In this document: positions 1-8,657 of the stretch, one piece after another
Layout of the letters: every line of letters begins with the position of its first letter
How positions within the stretch are numbered: the first letter of the stretch is position 1
Assembly: GCA_003112755.1 (NCBI GenBank)
Contig: BFBT01000001.1
Coordinates: forward strand, 3,410,001-3,474,000
DNA from: Lawsonibacter asaccharolyticus
GTDB lineage: Bacteria; Bacillota; Clostridia; Oscillospirales; Oscillospiraceae
Length of the DNA stretch: 64,000 nt
Direction: 5' to 3'
Made by a program: the position numbers and the translations under genes
The notes under the pieces: model-generated
What the model was told of the DNA's origin: nothing
The model's input: the letters and a program-made list of their open reading frames with translations, nothing else
The model's database searches: none

Positions 1-1
1 G

Positions 2-445
2 CTGATTTGGAGCTCCGTGGTATTCGTCAGCAGCCGCAATTTCACCCAAATTGGAATCCTGGGCCTGGGCATCAACTCCGGAGCTTATGTGGCGGAGATC
101 ATCCGCGGTGGGCTGATGGCGGTGGACGGCGGTCAGATGGAGGCGGGCCGCTCCCTGGGGCTGAATTACTTTGATACCATGCGCTTCATCGTCATCCCAC
201 AGGCCATCAAGGCCATCCTCCCCGCCCTGGGCAACGAGTTCATCATCCTGCTCAAAGATACCTCTTTGATCACGGTCATCGGCGGCAAGGAGCTGCTCCA
301 CGCCGCTCAGGGCATCATGGGCCGTACTTACGAGGCAATGTTCCCTCTGATCGGCATCGCCTGCATGTATCTTGTTCTGGTCATGATCTTCACCTGGCTT
401 CTGGGCAAACTGGAAAGGAGGCTGCGTCAAAGTGATCGACGTTAA
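2..445 (+). CDS. Polar amino acid ABC transporter permease (5' truncated)
   Basis: Inner-membrane permease of a polar amino acid importer (HisM/GlnP type). The reading frame is already open at base 2, so the N-terminus lies outside the window and the GTG at 17 is not taken as the start. The visible 147 residues hold the EAA loop of this family ([20 protein letters not shown]), which docks on the ATPase, followed by membrane segments and a basic tail. The end overlaps the ATPase gene by 14 bases, so the two are translationally coupled. The substrate-binding protein is presumably upstream of the window. The exact amino acid cannot be told. Confidence 0.93.
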   Translation: MIWSSVVFVSSRNFTQIGILGLGINSGAYVAEIIRGGLMAVDGGQMEAGRSLGLNYFDTMRFIVIPQAIKAILPALGNEFIILLKDTSLITVIGGKELLHAAQGIMGRTYEAMFPLIGIACMYLVLVMIFTWLLGKLERRLRQSDRR

Positions 446-1154
446 AAATCTGAGCAAGTCCTTTGGCGACCACCTGGTGCTGGACGACATCACTGAGTCC
501 ATCCAGGTGGGGGAGAAGGTGGTCATCATCGGCCCCTCCGGCTCCGGCAAGTCCACCTTCCTGCGCTGTCTCAACCTGTTGGAGACCCCCACCAAGGGGA
601 CCATTACCTTCAACGGCACAGAGATCACCGATCCCAAGGCGAAGATCGACCAGATCCGCCAGCAGATGGGGATGGTGTTCCAGCATTTCAACCTGTTCCC
701 CAACATGACCATCCGAAAAAACATCACCCTCGCCCCGGTGCGCACCAAGCTCTTGACCCAGGCCGAGGCCGACGACACCGCCACCACCCTGCTGCGCCGG
801 GTGGGACTGGAGGACAAGGCGGACTCCTACCCCGCCCAGCTCTCCGGCGGGCAGAAGCAGCGCATCGCCATCGTCCGTGCCCTGGCCATGAAGCCCAAGG
901 TGATGCTTTTTGACGAGCCCACCTCCGCCCTGGACCCGGAGATGGTAGGTGAGGTGCTGGAGGTCATGAAGCAGCTGGCCGATGAGGGAATGACCATGGT
1001 GGTGGTCACCCATGAGATGGGCTTCGCCCGGGAGGTGGGCAGCCGGGTGCTCTTCATGGATGGCGGAAAGATCCTGGAGCAGGAGCAGCCCCAGGCCTTC
1101 TTCTCCAATCCTAAGCACCCCCGCACCCAGCTCTTCCTCTCCAAAGTCCTGTAA
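432..1154 (+). CDS. Polar amino acid ABC transporter ATP-binding protein (GlnQ type)
   Basis: Cytoplasmic ATPase that powers the permease encoded just upstream. The protein is 240 residues, the normal size of the GlnQ/HisP family. Visible motifs are Walker [10 protein letters not shown] near residue 34, the Q-loop [11 protein letters not shown], the ABC signature LSGGQKQR, Walker [14 protein letters not shown] and the switch histidine in VVTHEMGF. The start is GTG at 432, inside the permease 3' end. It is the last gene of its operon, because a strong hairpin follows at 1165. Glutamine, glutamate or another polar amino acid is likely, but specificity lies in the missing binding protein. Confidence 0.95.
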   Translation: MIDVKNLSKSFGDHLVLDDITESIQVGEKVVIIGPSGSGKSTFLRCLNLLETPTKGTITFNGTEITDPKAKIDQIRQQMGMVFQHFNLFPNMTIRKNITLAPVRTKLLTQAEADDTATTLLRRVGLEDKADSYPAQLSGGQKQRIAIVRALAMKPKVMLFDEPTSALDPEMVGEVLEVMKQLADEGMTMVVVTHEMGFAREVGSRVLFMDGGKILEQEQPQAFFSNPKHPRTQLFLSKVL

Positions 1155-1164
1155 GCTCAAAAAG

Positions 1165-1199
1165 GCGCCCCGCTGTCCTTTGACAGCGGGGCGCTTCCG
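1165..1199 (+). terminator. Rho-independent terminator of the amino acid ABC operon
   Basis: A perfect 13-bp stem (1165-1177 with 1182-1194) closed by a 4-base loop lies 10 bases after the ATPase stop codon, followed by a T/C-rich run. It ends the plus-strand transcript. Confidence 0.85.
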
Positions 1200-1318
1200 C
1201 CTTTCCAGATGGTATGCAGGGCCGCCCAAAAGTCCGTTGTATGGGCGCCGGCCGTTTCCCGCCGCATCCCCGGGGAGGGTCCCTCATAACCTCCGGCTCA
1301 GCCAATGGCCAGCTTGAT

Positions 1319-1360
1319 ATAAGAGACCGTCCGGAGCCGAGGCTCCGGACGGTCTCTTAT
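1319..1360. terminator. Long inverted repeat between convergent genes
   Basis: A perfect 20-bp inverted repeat (1319-1338 with 1341-1360) and only 2 bases between the arms. It sits between the plus-strand ABC genes and the minus-strand alaS operon, so it may work as a back-up terminator in both directions. No strong U-tract follows on either strand. Two weaker hairpins follow near 1430-1464 and 1462-1484. No coding signal is seen from 1200 to 1493. Confidence 0.6.
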
Positions 1361-1493
1361 CATCGAAACTGATCCTGTTCCGCTTCCGCCTTTGGCGAAA
1401 GCTCCACGTGCTCCCTTGCTCGTCCTCTCCAAACTGGACCCGCTTCGCTGGGCTCCGGTTTGGCCGGCGGCAGAGACGCCGGCTTCCGCGGCT

Positions 1494-4163
<2,670 letters not shown>

Positions 4164-4222
4164 GGTGGTCTACCTCCAATATTTTTTCATGTTTTTCTGT
4201 TACAAATAACCGGGCCATATCA

Positions 4223-4708
4223 TCAGTCGCCCCGGAACAGGCCGGTGAAATTGTTCACCAGATTGGACAGGCTCCAGCTGGACTTCTGAAGTCCGGCGGA
4301 CAGGCCGATCAGCTCCATGTCCGGGTCAAAGGCCACCCGGATGGACACCTTCTCCTGGGAGAAGATGCACAGGAGCTGGGCGATGCCGTGCTCCTCCCCC
4401 TCGGTGCTGCCAGTGACCTGGGCGGACTTGAGCTCCTGATAGTCCCCCGCCTCCTGGAACACCGGCTCCACCAGGTCCTGGACGCTCTGGGCGGTCAGGT
4501 CTGCCCGGATATCCTCTCGGAAGGACTCATATACCGCCTCGTAGTCGCCCTCCAGGAGCCGGTCCAGGACAGCCTCCCCGGCGGTCAGGACGGTCTCTGT
4601 GTCCATGCCCTGGGGCAGGGGCTCCGCCTCCTCCTGGGAGGAGCAGCCGGCCAGCATCACGGTCAGGGCCAGGGCCGCCGCCAGCAGCGGCACGATCCTC
4701 TGTTTCAT
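4223..4708 (-). CDS. Hypothetical lipoprotein in the alaS operon
   Basis: A 161-residue predicted lipoprotein. The start MKQR is chosen because it opens a typical type II signal: basic residues, a hydrophobic run and the lipobox LAGC with the modified Cys near residue 22. The mature part is acidic and has no catalytic motif I recognise. A C-terminal aromatic stretch ends near SLSNLVNNFTG. Its ATG overlaps the stop of the PhzF-like gene by 4 bases (ATGA), so the two are coupled. Its place between a T-box-controlled isomerase-like gene and alaS is unusual. The function is unknown, and a cell-surface location outside the membrane is inferred from the lipobox only. Confidence 0.85.
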   Translation of the reverse strand: MKQRIVPLLAAALALTVMLAGCSSQEEAEPLPQGMDTETVLTAGEAVLDRLLEGDYEAVYESFREDIRADLTAQSVQDLVEPVFQEAGDYQELKSAQVTGSTEGEEHGIAQLLCIFSQEKVSIRVAFDPDMELIGLSAGLQKSSWSLSNLVNNFTGLFRGD

Positions 4709-5493
4709 GGTCTGTCCTCCAGCATCAGCTCGGACCGGGCATAGAGCACCGCCCGGCCCGCCAGAATGACCCGGTCCCCTTCCATCCGGCAGTACAGGGT
4801 CCCCCCTCTGGGGGATGCCTGCCGGGCCACGAACCGGGTCTTGCCCAGCTTTTGCGCCCAGTAGGGGATGATATGGCAGTGTCCGGAGCCGCACACAGGG
4901 TCCTCCGGCACCCCCATCTTTGGGGCAAACGAGCGGGAGACGCAGTCGTACCCCTCCATCCCCGGCGCCGTGACCTGCATCAGGGCCCCCTTCACCTTCA
5001 GCAGCTTGTCCATGTCCGGCTTCAGCGCCAGCACGTCCTCCGCCCGGTCAAAGACGCACAGCAGGTCCCGGGCCCGCCAGACCTCCGACGGCCGCGCCCC
5101 CAGGGCCTGGGTGATCTCCTCCGTCACCTCCAGCCGCTTCAGCTGGTAGGCGGGGAAATCCATGCTCAGCAGCTCTCCCTCCGCCCGCACGGTCAGCAGT
5201 CCGCTGAGGGTCTGGAAGCCGACCCTCTCCACTCCCGGCTCCACGAATCTGGTGATGATATGGGCCGCAGCCAGGGTGGCGTGGCCGCATAGGTCGATCT
5301 CCCCGCCGGGGGTGAACCAGCGCAGCCGGTACTCCTCCCCCTCTTTCACAACAAAGGCCGTCTCAGACAGGTTGTTCTCCCGGGTGATCTTCAGCATCAG
5401 ATCCTCCTCCGGCCACCGCTCCATCACGCAGACCGCGGCCGGGTTGCCCTCAAATATCCTGTCGGCGAAGGCGTCCACCACATATTGTCTCAT
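4705..5493 (-). CDS. PhzF family isomerase/epimerase-like protein
   Basis: A 262-residue member of the PhzF/diaminopimelate-epimerase fold. Family marks include the N-terminal VDAFADRIFEGNPAAVCV, the ENNLSETAFV stretch with the conserved Glu, the DLCGHATLAAAH motif and the C-terminal GSGHCHIIPYWA. Family members isomerise small acids, but most are uncharacterised. The start MRQY at 5493 is chosen over an upstream in-frame ATG because AAGGAG lies 8 bases before it. It is the first gene after a T-box leader with a likely Ala specifier, and couples to the lipoprotein gene by an ATGA overlap. A role linked to alanine supply or charging is inference from that control only. Confidence 0.9.
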   Translation of the reverse strand: MRQYVVDAFADRIFEGNPAAVCVMERWPEEDLMLKITRENNLSETAFVVKEGEEYRLRWFTPGGEIDLCGHATLAAAHIITRFVEPGVERVGFQTLSGLLTVRAEGELLSMDFPAYQLKRLEVTEEITQALGARPSEVWRARDLLCVFDRAEDVLALKPDMDKLLKVKGALMQVTAPGMEGYDCVSRSFAPKMGVPEDPVCGSGHCHIIPYWAQKLGKTRFVARQASPRGGTLYCRMEGDRVILAGRAVLYARSELMLEDRP

Positions 5494-5514
5494 TCCATCA
5501 GCTCCTTGTTCCAT

Positions 5515-5544
5515 AAAAAATCGCCCCTGACCAAGTCAGGGGCG
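5515..5544 (-). terminator. T-box leader terminator
   Basis: On the minus strand a perfect 10-bp stem (5522-5531 with 5535-5544, loop of 3) is followed after one base by TTTTTT. It sits between the T-box sequence and the first gene of the alaS operon, as expected for the terminator form of a T-box switch. Confidence 0.9.
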
Positions 5545-5754
5545 GATCATCACCACGGTACCACCCTGATCGCCAGAGCACGCCCTTTCGGGAGCGCTCC
5601 GGCCTCTCAGCATCCCAGCTAACGGGGGATCCGTCCGTCCCGCTCCTCACGGGCCGCTCCGGAGTGGCCTGCGCTGCCGCTTCTGCCGAGGGCTCACACC
5701 GCTCCCCTCTCGCTTCAGGCTGCCTGCCGCGCTTGGCTCCATCATCGCATTTAC
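5515..5754 (-). promoter_or_regulatory. T-box leader, probably alanine-specific
   Basis: A 240-base structured leader on the minus strand. It holds the T-box sequence AGGGTGGTACCGTG at 5567-5554 (consensus AGGGTGGNACCGCG, one mismatch), directly followed by a terminator. Upstream is a stem I-like region. Within it AGGCCACTCC (5670-5661) places a GCC alanine codon followed by A at a plausible specifier position. In T-boxes, uncharged tRNA pairs with the specifier and the T-box and prevents termination. Alanine fits the alaS gene downstream. The class is certain from the motif; the specifier is inferred without a folded model. Confidence 0.9.
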
Positions 5755-5760
5755 CGCAAT

Positions 5761-5788
5761 ATTTTATCACAATTTCGGCGCTTGTCAA
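5761..5788 (-). promoter_or_regulatory. Promoter of the T-box operon
   Basis: Minus strand: TTGACA (5788-5783), 16-base spacer, TAAAAT (5766-5761). Transcription would start near 5754, at the front of the T-box leader. The -35 box overlaps the end of the ArsC-like gene. Confidence 0.8.
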
Positions 5789-6153
5789 CCGTTCCCGCCG
5801 TTTTTTCCAAAACGTGCCTCCCATTCGGCGGGCTTGAAGCCCACCAGCACGAAGTCCTCTCCCGCCAGGATGGGCCGCTTGACCAGCATCCCGTCCGCAG
5901 CCAGCAGGTCCAGCTGCTCCTCCTCGTCCATGCCGGGCAGCCTGTCCTTCAGGCCCAGAGCCTTGTATTGCAGGCCGCTGGTGTTGAAAAATCGCTTCAG
6001 GGGCAGGCCGCTCCTGTGCTGCCACTCCCGCAGCTCCTCCTTTTTGGGGTTGTCCAGCTTGATGTCCCGGAACTCATAGGGGATCGCCCGTTCCTCCAGA
6101 AAGGCCCTTGCCTTCTGGCAGGTGGTGCATTTGGGGTAGCATACAAAGAGCAT
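5785..6153 (-). CDS. ArsC/Spx family protein
   Basis: A 122-residue thioredoxin-fold protein of the ArsC/Spx/YffB family. It begins MLFVCYPKCTTCQKARAFL, with the family CxxC pair (CTTC) near residues 9-12, and has the conserved RDIKLDNP stretch and the C-terminal KRPIL and VGFKPAEW motifs. The start at 6153 follows a GGAGG site and removes a 68-residue extension without family likeness. Such proteins are either redox-sensing partners of RNA polymerase (Spx) or thiol reductases. Sequence alone does not decide between them, although the lone CxxC at the N-terminus fits Spx/MgsR and YffB alike. It is divergent from the Rrf2 gene. Confidence 0.88.
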   Translation of the reverse strand: MLFVCYPKCTTCQKARAFLEERAIPYEFRDIKLDNPKKEELREWQHRSGLPLKRFFNTSGLQYKALGLKDRLPGMDEEEQLDLLAADGMLVKRPILAGEDFVLVGFKPAEWEARFGKNGGNG

Positions 6154-6260
6154 GTTGGTCCCTCCGTCCTGAATGTTGGGCAGCCCGCAGGAAGCGCACG
6201 CCCTGCTCCATACTTTACCACACTCCGGGACGCAAATCAAGGTTCTGCTCCGCCGCTCTC

Positions 6261-6289
6261 TTGAATTTCTGCCCATGCAATGGTATAAT
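6261..6289 (+). promoter_or_regulatory. Promoter of the Rrf2 regulator gene
   Basis: TTGAAT (6261-6266), 17-base spacer, TATAAT (6284-6289). A near-consensus vegetative promoter placed 28 bases before the Rrf2 start codon. Confidence 0.85.
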
Positions 6290-6316
6290 AGGGGCGACAA
6301 AAAGGAGGTGACATCC

Positions 6317-6745
6317 ATGCTGGTCTCCACAAGGGGCAGATATGCGCTCCGGGTCATGCTGGAGCTGGCCCAGCACGGCCGGGACTGCTACACCGCCCTG
6401 AGCTCCATCGCTTCGGAGCAGGGCATCTCAGGCAAGTATCTGGAGAGCATCATCTCCACCCTCTCCAAGGGCGGCCTGGTGGAGGGCGTGCGTGGAAAGG
6501 GGGGCGGCTACCGACTCACCCGTCCGCCGGAGGACTACTCCGTGGGAGAGATCCTGCGTCTGGCGGAGGGCTCCCTGGCCCCGGTGGCCTGTCTCGACTG
6601 CGGCTCCGACCCCTGTGCCCGGGCCGGCAGCTGCCGCACCCGTCCCCTCTGGGAGCGGCTTGACGCGCTCATCTGTGGATATCTGGACCAGGTGACCCTG
6701 GCCGATCTCCTCTCCGCTCCCGGCTCGGACTCCTCTCCCTGCTGA
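6317..6745 (+). CDS. Rrf2 family transcriptional regulator
   Basis: A 142-residue DNA-binding regulator of the Rrf2/IscR family. The N-terminal winged helix begins MLVSTRGRYALRVMLELAQ, followed by ISGKYLESIISTLSKGGLV and the wing VRGKGGGYRLTR. The C-terminal half has four cysteines in the pattern CLDCGSDPCARAGSC, so an iron-sulfur cluster of the IscR or NsrR kind is likely. The ATG at 6317 follows AAAGGAGGTG at 6301 and ignores an upstream in-frame extension. It has its own promoter and terminator and no isc/suf gene next to it. It probably senses Fe-S status, cysteine or redox state, but the target is not visible. Confidence 0.93.
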   Translation: MLVSTRGRYALRVMLELAQHGRDCYTALSSIASEQGISGKYLESIISTLSKGGLVEGVRGKGGGYRLTRPPEDYSVGEILRLAEGSLAPVACLDCGSDPCARAGSCRTRPLWERLDALICGYLDQVTLADLLSAPGSDSSPC

Positions 6746-6768
6746 GTGGCCGTCCCTGTTCCGGCTCC

Positions 6769-6807
6769 GCGGCCGCGGCTCCTGTCCGGGAGCCGCGGCC
6801 GCTTTTT
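6769..6807 (+). terminator. Terminator of the Rrf2 gene
   Basis: A 14-bp GC-rich stem (6769-6782 with 6789-6802) followed by TTTTT. Confidence 0.9.
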
Positions 6808-7106
6808 CCGGCCCTCCGGCGCAGGGTCTGATGCCCGCACCGGCCCCCGGGGCCTGTGTAGGGGCGCACTTCGTGCGCCCTCATTCCTGCCTTGAAACAG
6901 CCCCCCAAATATTGTATCATGGTAACAGAAACGACAGGGGTTCTCGGCGGGTATTTTCAGGGAAAACTCTGCTTAAACATCCCCTCCGATGCGTCTGTGC
7001 GTCCCCGCCCTCTGCGGGGCGGGACCGCGGAGGGGAAAGCCTGCCCTGGGGCCCCAAAACAAGAGCAGGAGAAAAAACGGTCAGCACGGACGATGGAGGG
7101 AGCTCT
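6808..7106. other. Non-coding spacer with a short palindromic repeat
   Basis: About 300 bases without a convincing gene. A palindrome at 6856-6880 (GTAGGGGCGCACTTCGTGCGCCC) resembles the TGTAGGGGCGG-type repeats near 20190, 20415 and 25308. A GGAGGGAG ribosome site for the next gene ends it. Confidence 0.5.
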
Positions 7107-7640
7107 ATGGACCTGAACACGCGAAAGATCCTATCCCTATTTGCAAGCATCCTATTCACCATTCCGGTCTATATCATTCTGCACGAGGGCGGGCATGCCC
7201 TGATCGCGCTGTCCTGCGGCGCCCGCATCACAGAATTCAGCATTCTGGGCGCCTATATGCGCTATGAAGGCGGTACGTTCACCGCTCTGACGCTGTCTCT
7301 TTTTTATATTGCGGGAATGCTGCTGCCGGTCCTCATATCCATCGCCTATATGCTGCTCTATCGGGACGCAGCGCAGTCCGTCTTTTATCGAATTTTTTCT
7401 TTTCTGTTTCCCTTGATCCTCACAGCCCCTGCCCTGGCATGGGGGATCGTCCCCCTCCTGTATCTTTCCGATCAGGCACCCCCAGGGGATGATGTGACCG
7501 GATTCATAGAAAGCTCCGGTGCAAGCCCCTGGGCTGTCCTGTTGGGTGCTGTCCTCCTTTTTGCCGGCTGTCTCTTTCTGGCCTGGCAGAGAAAAATCAT
7601 CCAAAACTATTGGGCTGCTGTCAGGCTCGGCGTGTCATGA
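7107..7640 (+). CDS. Putative membrane zinc peptidase-like protein with HEGGH motif
   Basis: A 177-residue membrane protein. After a first hydrophobic segment it carries HEGGHALIALSCGA near residues 29-42, an HExxH-type zinc motif next to a membrane helix as in M50B-like peptidases. Three or four more hydrophobic segments follow, ending in a basic tail (WQRKIIQNYW). A second metal ligand (NxxPxxxxD or similar) is not obvious, so activity is unproven. The start is the ATG after GGAGGGAG. Codon use is less GC-rich than that of its neighbours. It may form an accessory group with the XRE regulator and small membrane protein downstream. Confidence 0.75.
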   Translation: MDLNTRKILSLFASILFTIPVYIILHEGGHALIALSCGARITEFSILGAYMRYEGGTFTALTLSLFYIAGMLLPVLISIAYMLLYRDAAQSVFYRIFSFLFPLILTAPALAWGIVPLLYLSDQAPPGDDVTGFIESSGASPWAVLLGAVLLFAGCLFLAWQRKIIQNYWAAVRLGVS

Positions 7641-7828
7641 GCCGTTCCCGCAGGGCCAAGGCTGTCCCCTTGGTGCGGATAGGACGATACCCTCCGTACA
7701 CTGAGGGCATCTATGGCGCGGAACAGAAGGATCTCAGGGGATGCAACCGGCAGTTGCGGAAGTTTCAGCCGTAGTTGGTAGCGTGTGACCATGGATCGCA
7801 GTATATTGTTTCCAAGGGGGTAACACAA

Positions 7829-8287
7829 ATGTTGTCTGAAAGAATATATCAGTTCAGACGAAAGAGCGGCCTTTCTCAAGAGCAGCTTGCGGAGAAGATA
7901 GGCGTTTCGAGACAGGCCATCTCCAAATGGGAGAGCGGAACATCAATGCCTGAATTTCAAAAACTGTTGGCTTTGAGCGAGTGCTTCCACATCACCCTTG
8001 ATGAACTTGTAAAGGACAGAGGGGCTGAGGAAAGGACAGAAGAAACACGGTCAACGCCAAAAGAAGCCAAGGGCCCGAAAGCCATGGATCAGAAAGCCGG
8101 CATTTGTCTTTGCCTGGCTGGCGCCATCTGTCTGACACTATCCGGACTCATGATGGTCATAAGCCCCGGTGCGGCAGAGCAGCTGAATACCGCTTCAACG
8201 ATCACCCTCAATGGGTCTGGTGTGCTCATCGCCCTGTGCGTCCTTTTGATGGTCACTGGAGCGGTCCTGATCCTGCGAAAGAAATGA
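7829..8287 (+). CDS. XRE family regulator with a C-terminal membrane domain
   Basis: A 152-residue protein. Residues 1-60 form a Cro/CI-type helix-turn-helix (LSQEQLAEKIGVSRQAISKW, MPEFQKLLALSECF, LDELV). A charged linker of about 25 residues follows, then two hydrophobic segments (CLCLAGAICLTLSGLMMVI and GVLIALCVLLMVTGAVLIL) and a basic end. This is the common Firmicutes layout of a membrane-tethered XRE regulator. The ATG at 7829 follows AAGGGGG. The small membrane protein gene starts 14 bases after its stop, so they are probably cotranscribed. What it senses is unknown. Confidence 0.88.
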   Translation: MLSERIYQFRRKSGLSQEQLAEKIGVSRQAISKWESGTSMPEFQKLLALSECFHITLDELVKDRGAEERTEETRSTPKEAKGPKAMDQKAGICLCLAGAICLTLSGLMMVISPGAAEQLNTASTITLNGSGVLIALCVLLMVTGAVLILRKK

Positions 8288-8301
8288 ACGGAGGCAAGCC
8301 T

Positions 8302-8520
8302 ATGTGGAAATTGAGTCATCTTTTTAGCGCTGTCGCAATTTTGTTGTCAGATGTCATGTGTGCCGTTGTGGCATTTGGCTATCGTGATATGCTCTGCGGG
8401 ATCGAGCACTCATGTTACAGCGCACCTGCCAGCGTGGCATTTCTCTATGCCATCCCGTTTGGCATCGGGATCGCGGTATGTTCCCTTGTCGCGTACATAC
8501 TTCATAAACGGTCAAGTTAA
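8302..8520 (+). CDS. Small two-helix membrane protein
   Basis: A 72-residue protein with an N-terminal and a C-terminal hydrophobic helix (LFSAVAILLSDVMCAVVAFGY and PFGIGIAVCSLVAYIL) around a short loop with two cysteines. A GGAGG site lies 7 bases before the ATG, and the gene follows the XRE regulator by 14 bases. No family is recognised. It is probably a membrane partner of that regulator. Confidence 0.75.
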   Translation: MWKLSHLFSAVAILLSDVMCAVVAFGYRDMLCGIEHSCYSAPASVAFLYAIPFGIGIAVCSLVAYILHKRSS

Positions 8521-8587
8521 CAAATGATCCGATCTCAAAGGCTCCGCTCGTACAACGTCCCCCGGCTGTACCGGGGACTGCGCGCAG

Positions 8588-8620
8588 AAAAGGCCCGCCG
8601 CTGACGCGGCGGGCCTTCTT
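8588..8620. terminator. Bidirectional terminator
   Basis: A 10-bp stem (8592-8601 with 8606-8615) with AAAA on its left and TTCTT on its right. It can end both the plus-strand membrane protein transcript and the minus-strand ftsK transcript. Confidence 0.85.
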
Positions 8621-8657
8621 ATGTCAGGGGCCGTCCGGGAGCTCTCCCCGGCGCGGG

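Noticed and set aside
1319-1360. Perfect 20-bp inverted repeat as an insertion-sequence end
   Set aside because: No transposase, no second end and no target duplication; a terminator role between convergent genes fits.
4164-4222. A separate alaS leader or riboswitch
   Set aside because: Only 59 bases, without structure; control comes from the T-box at 5515-5754.
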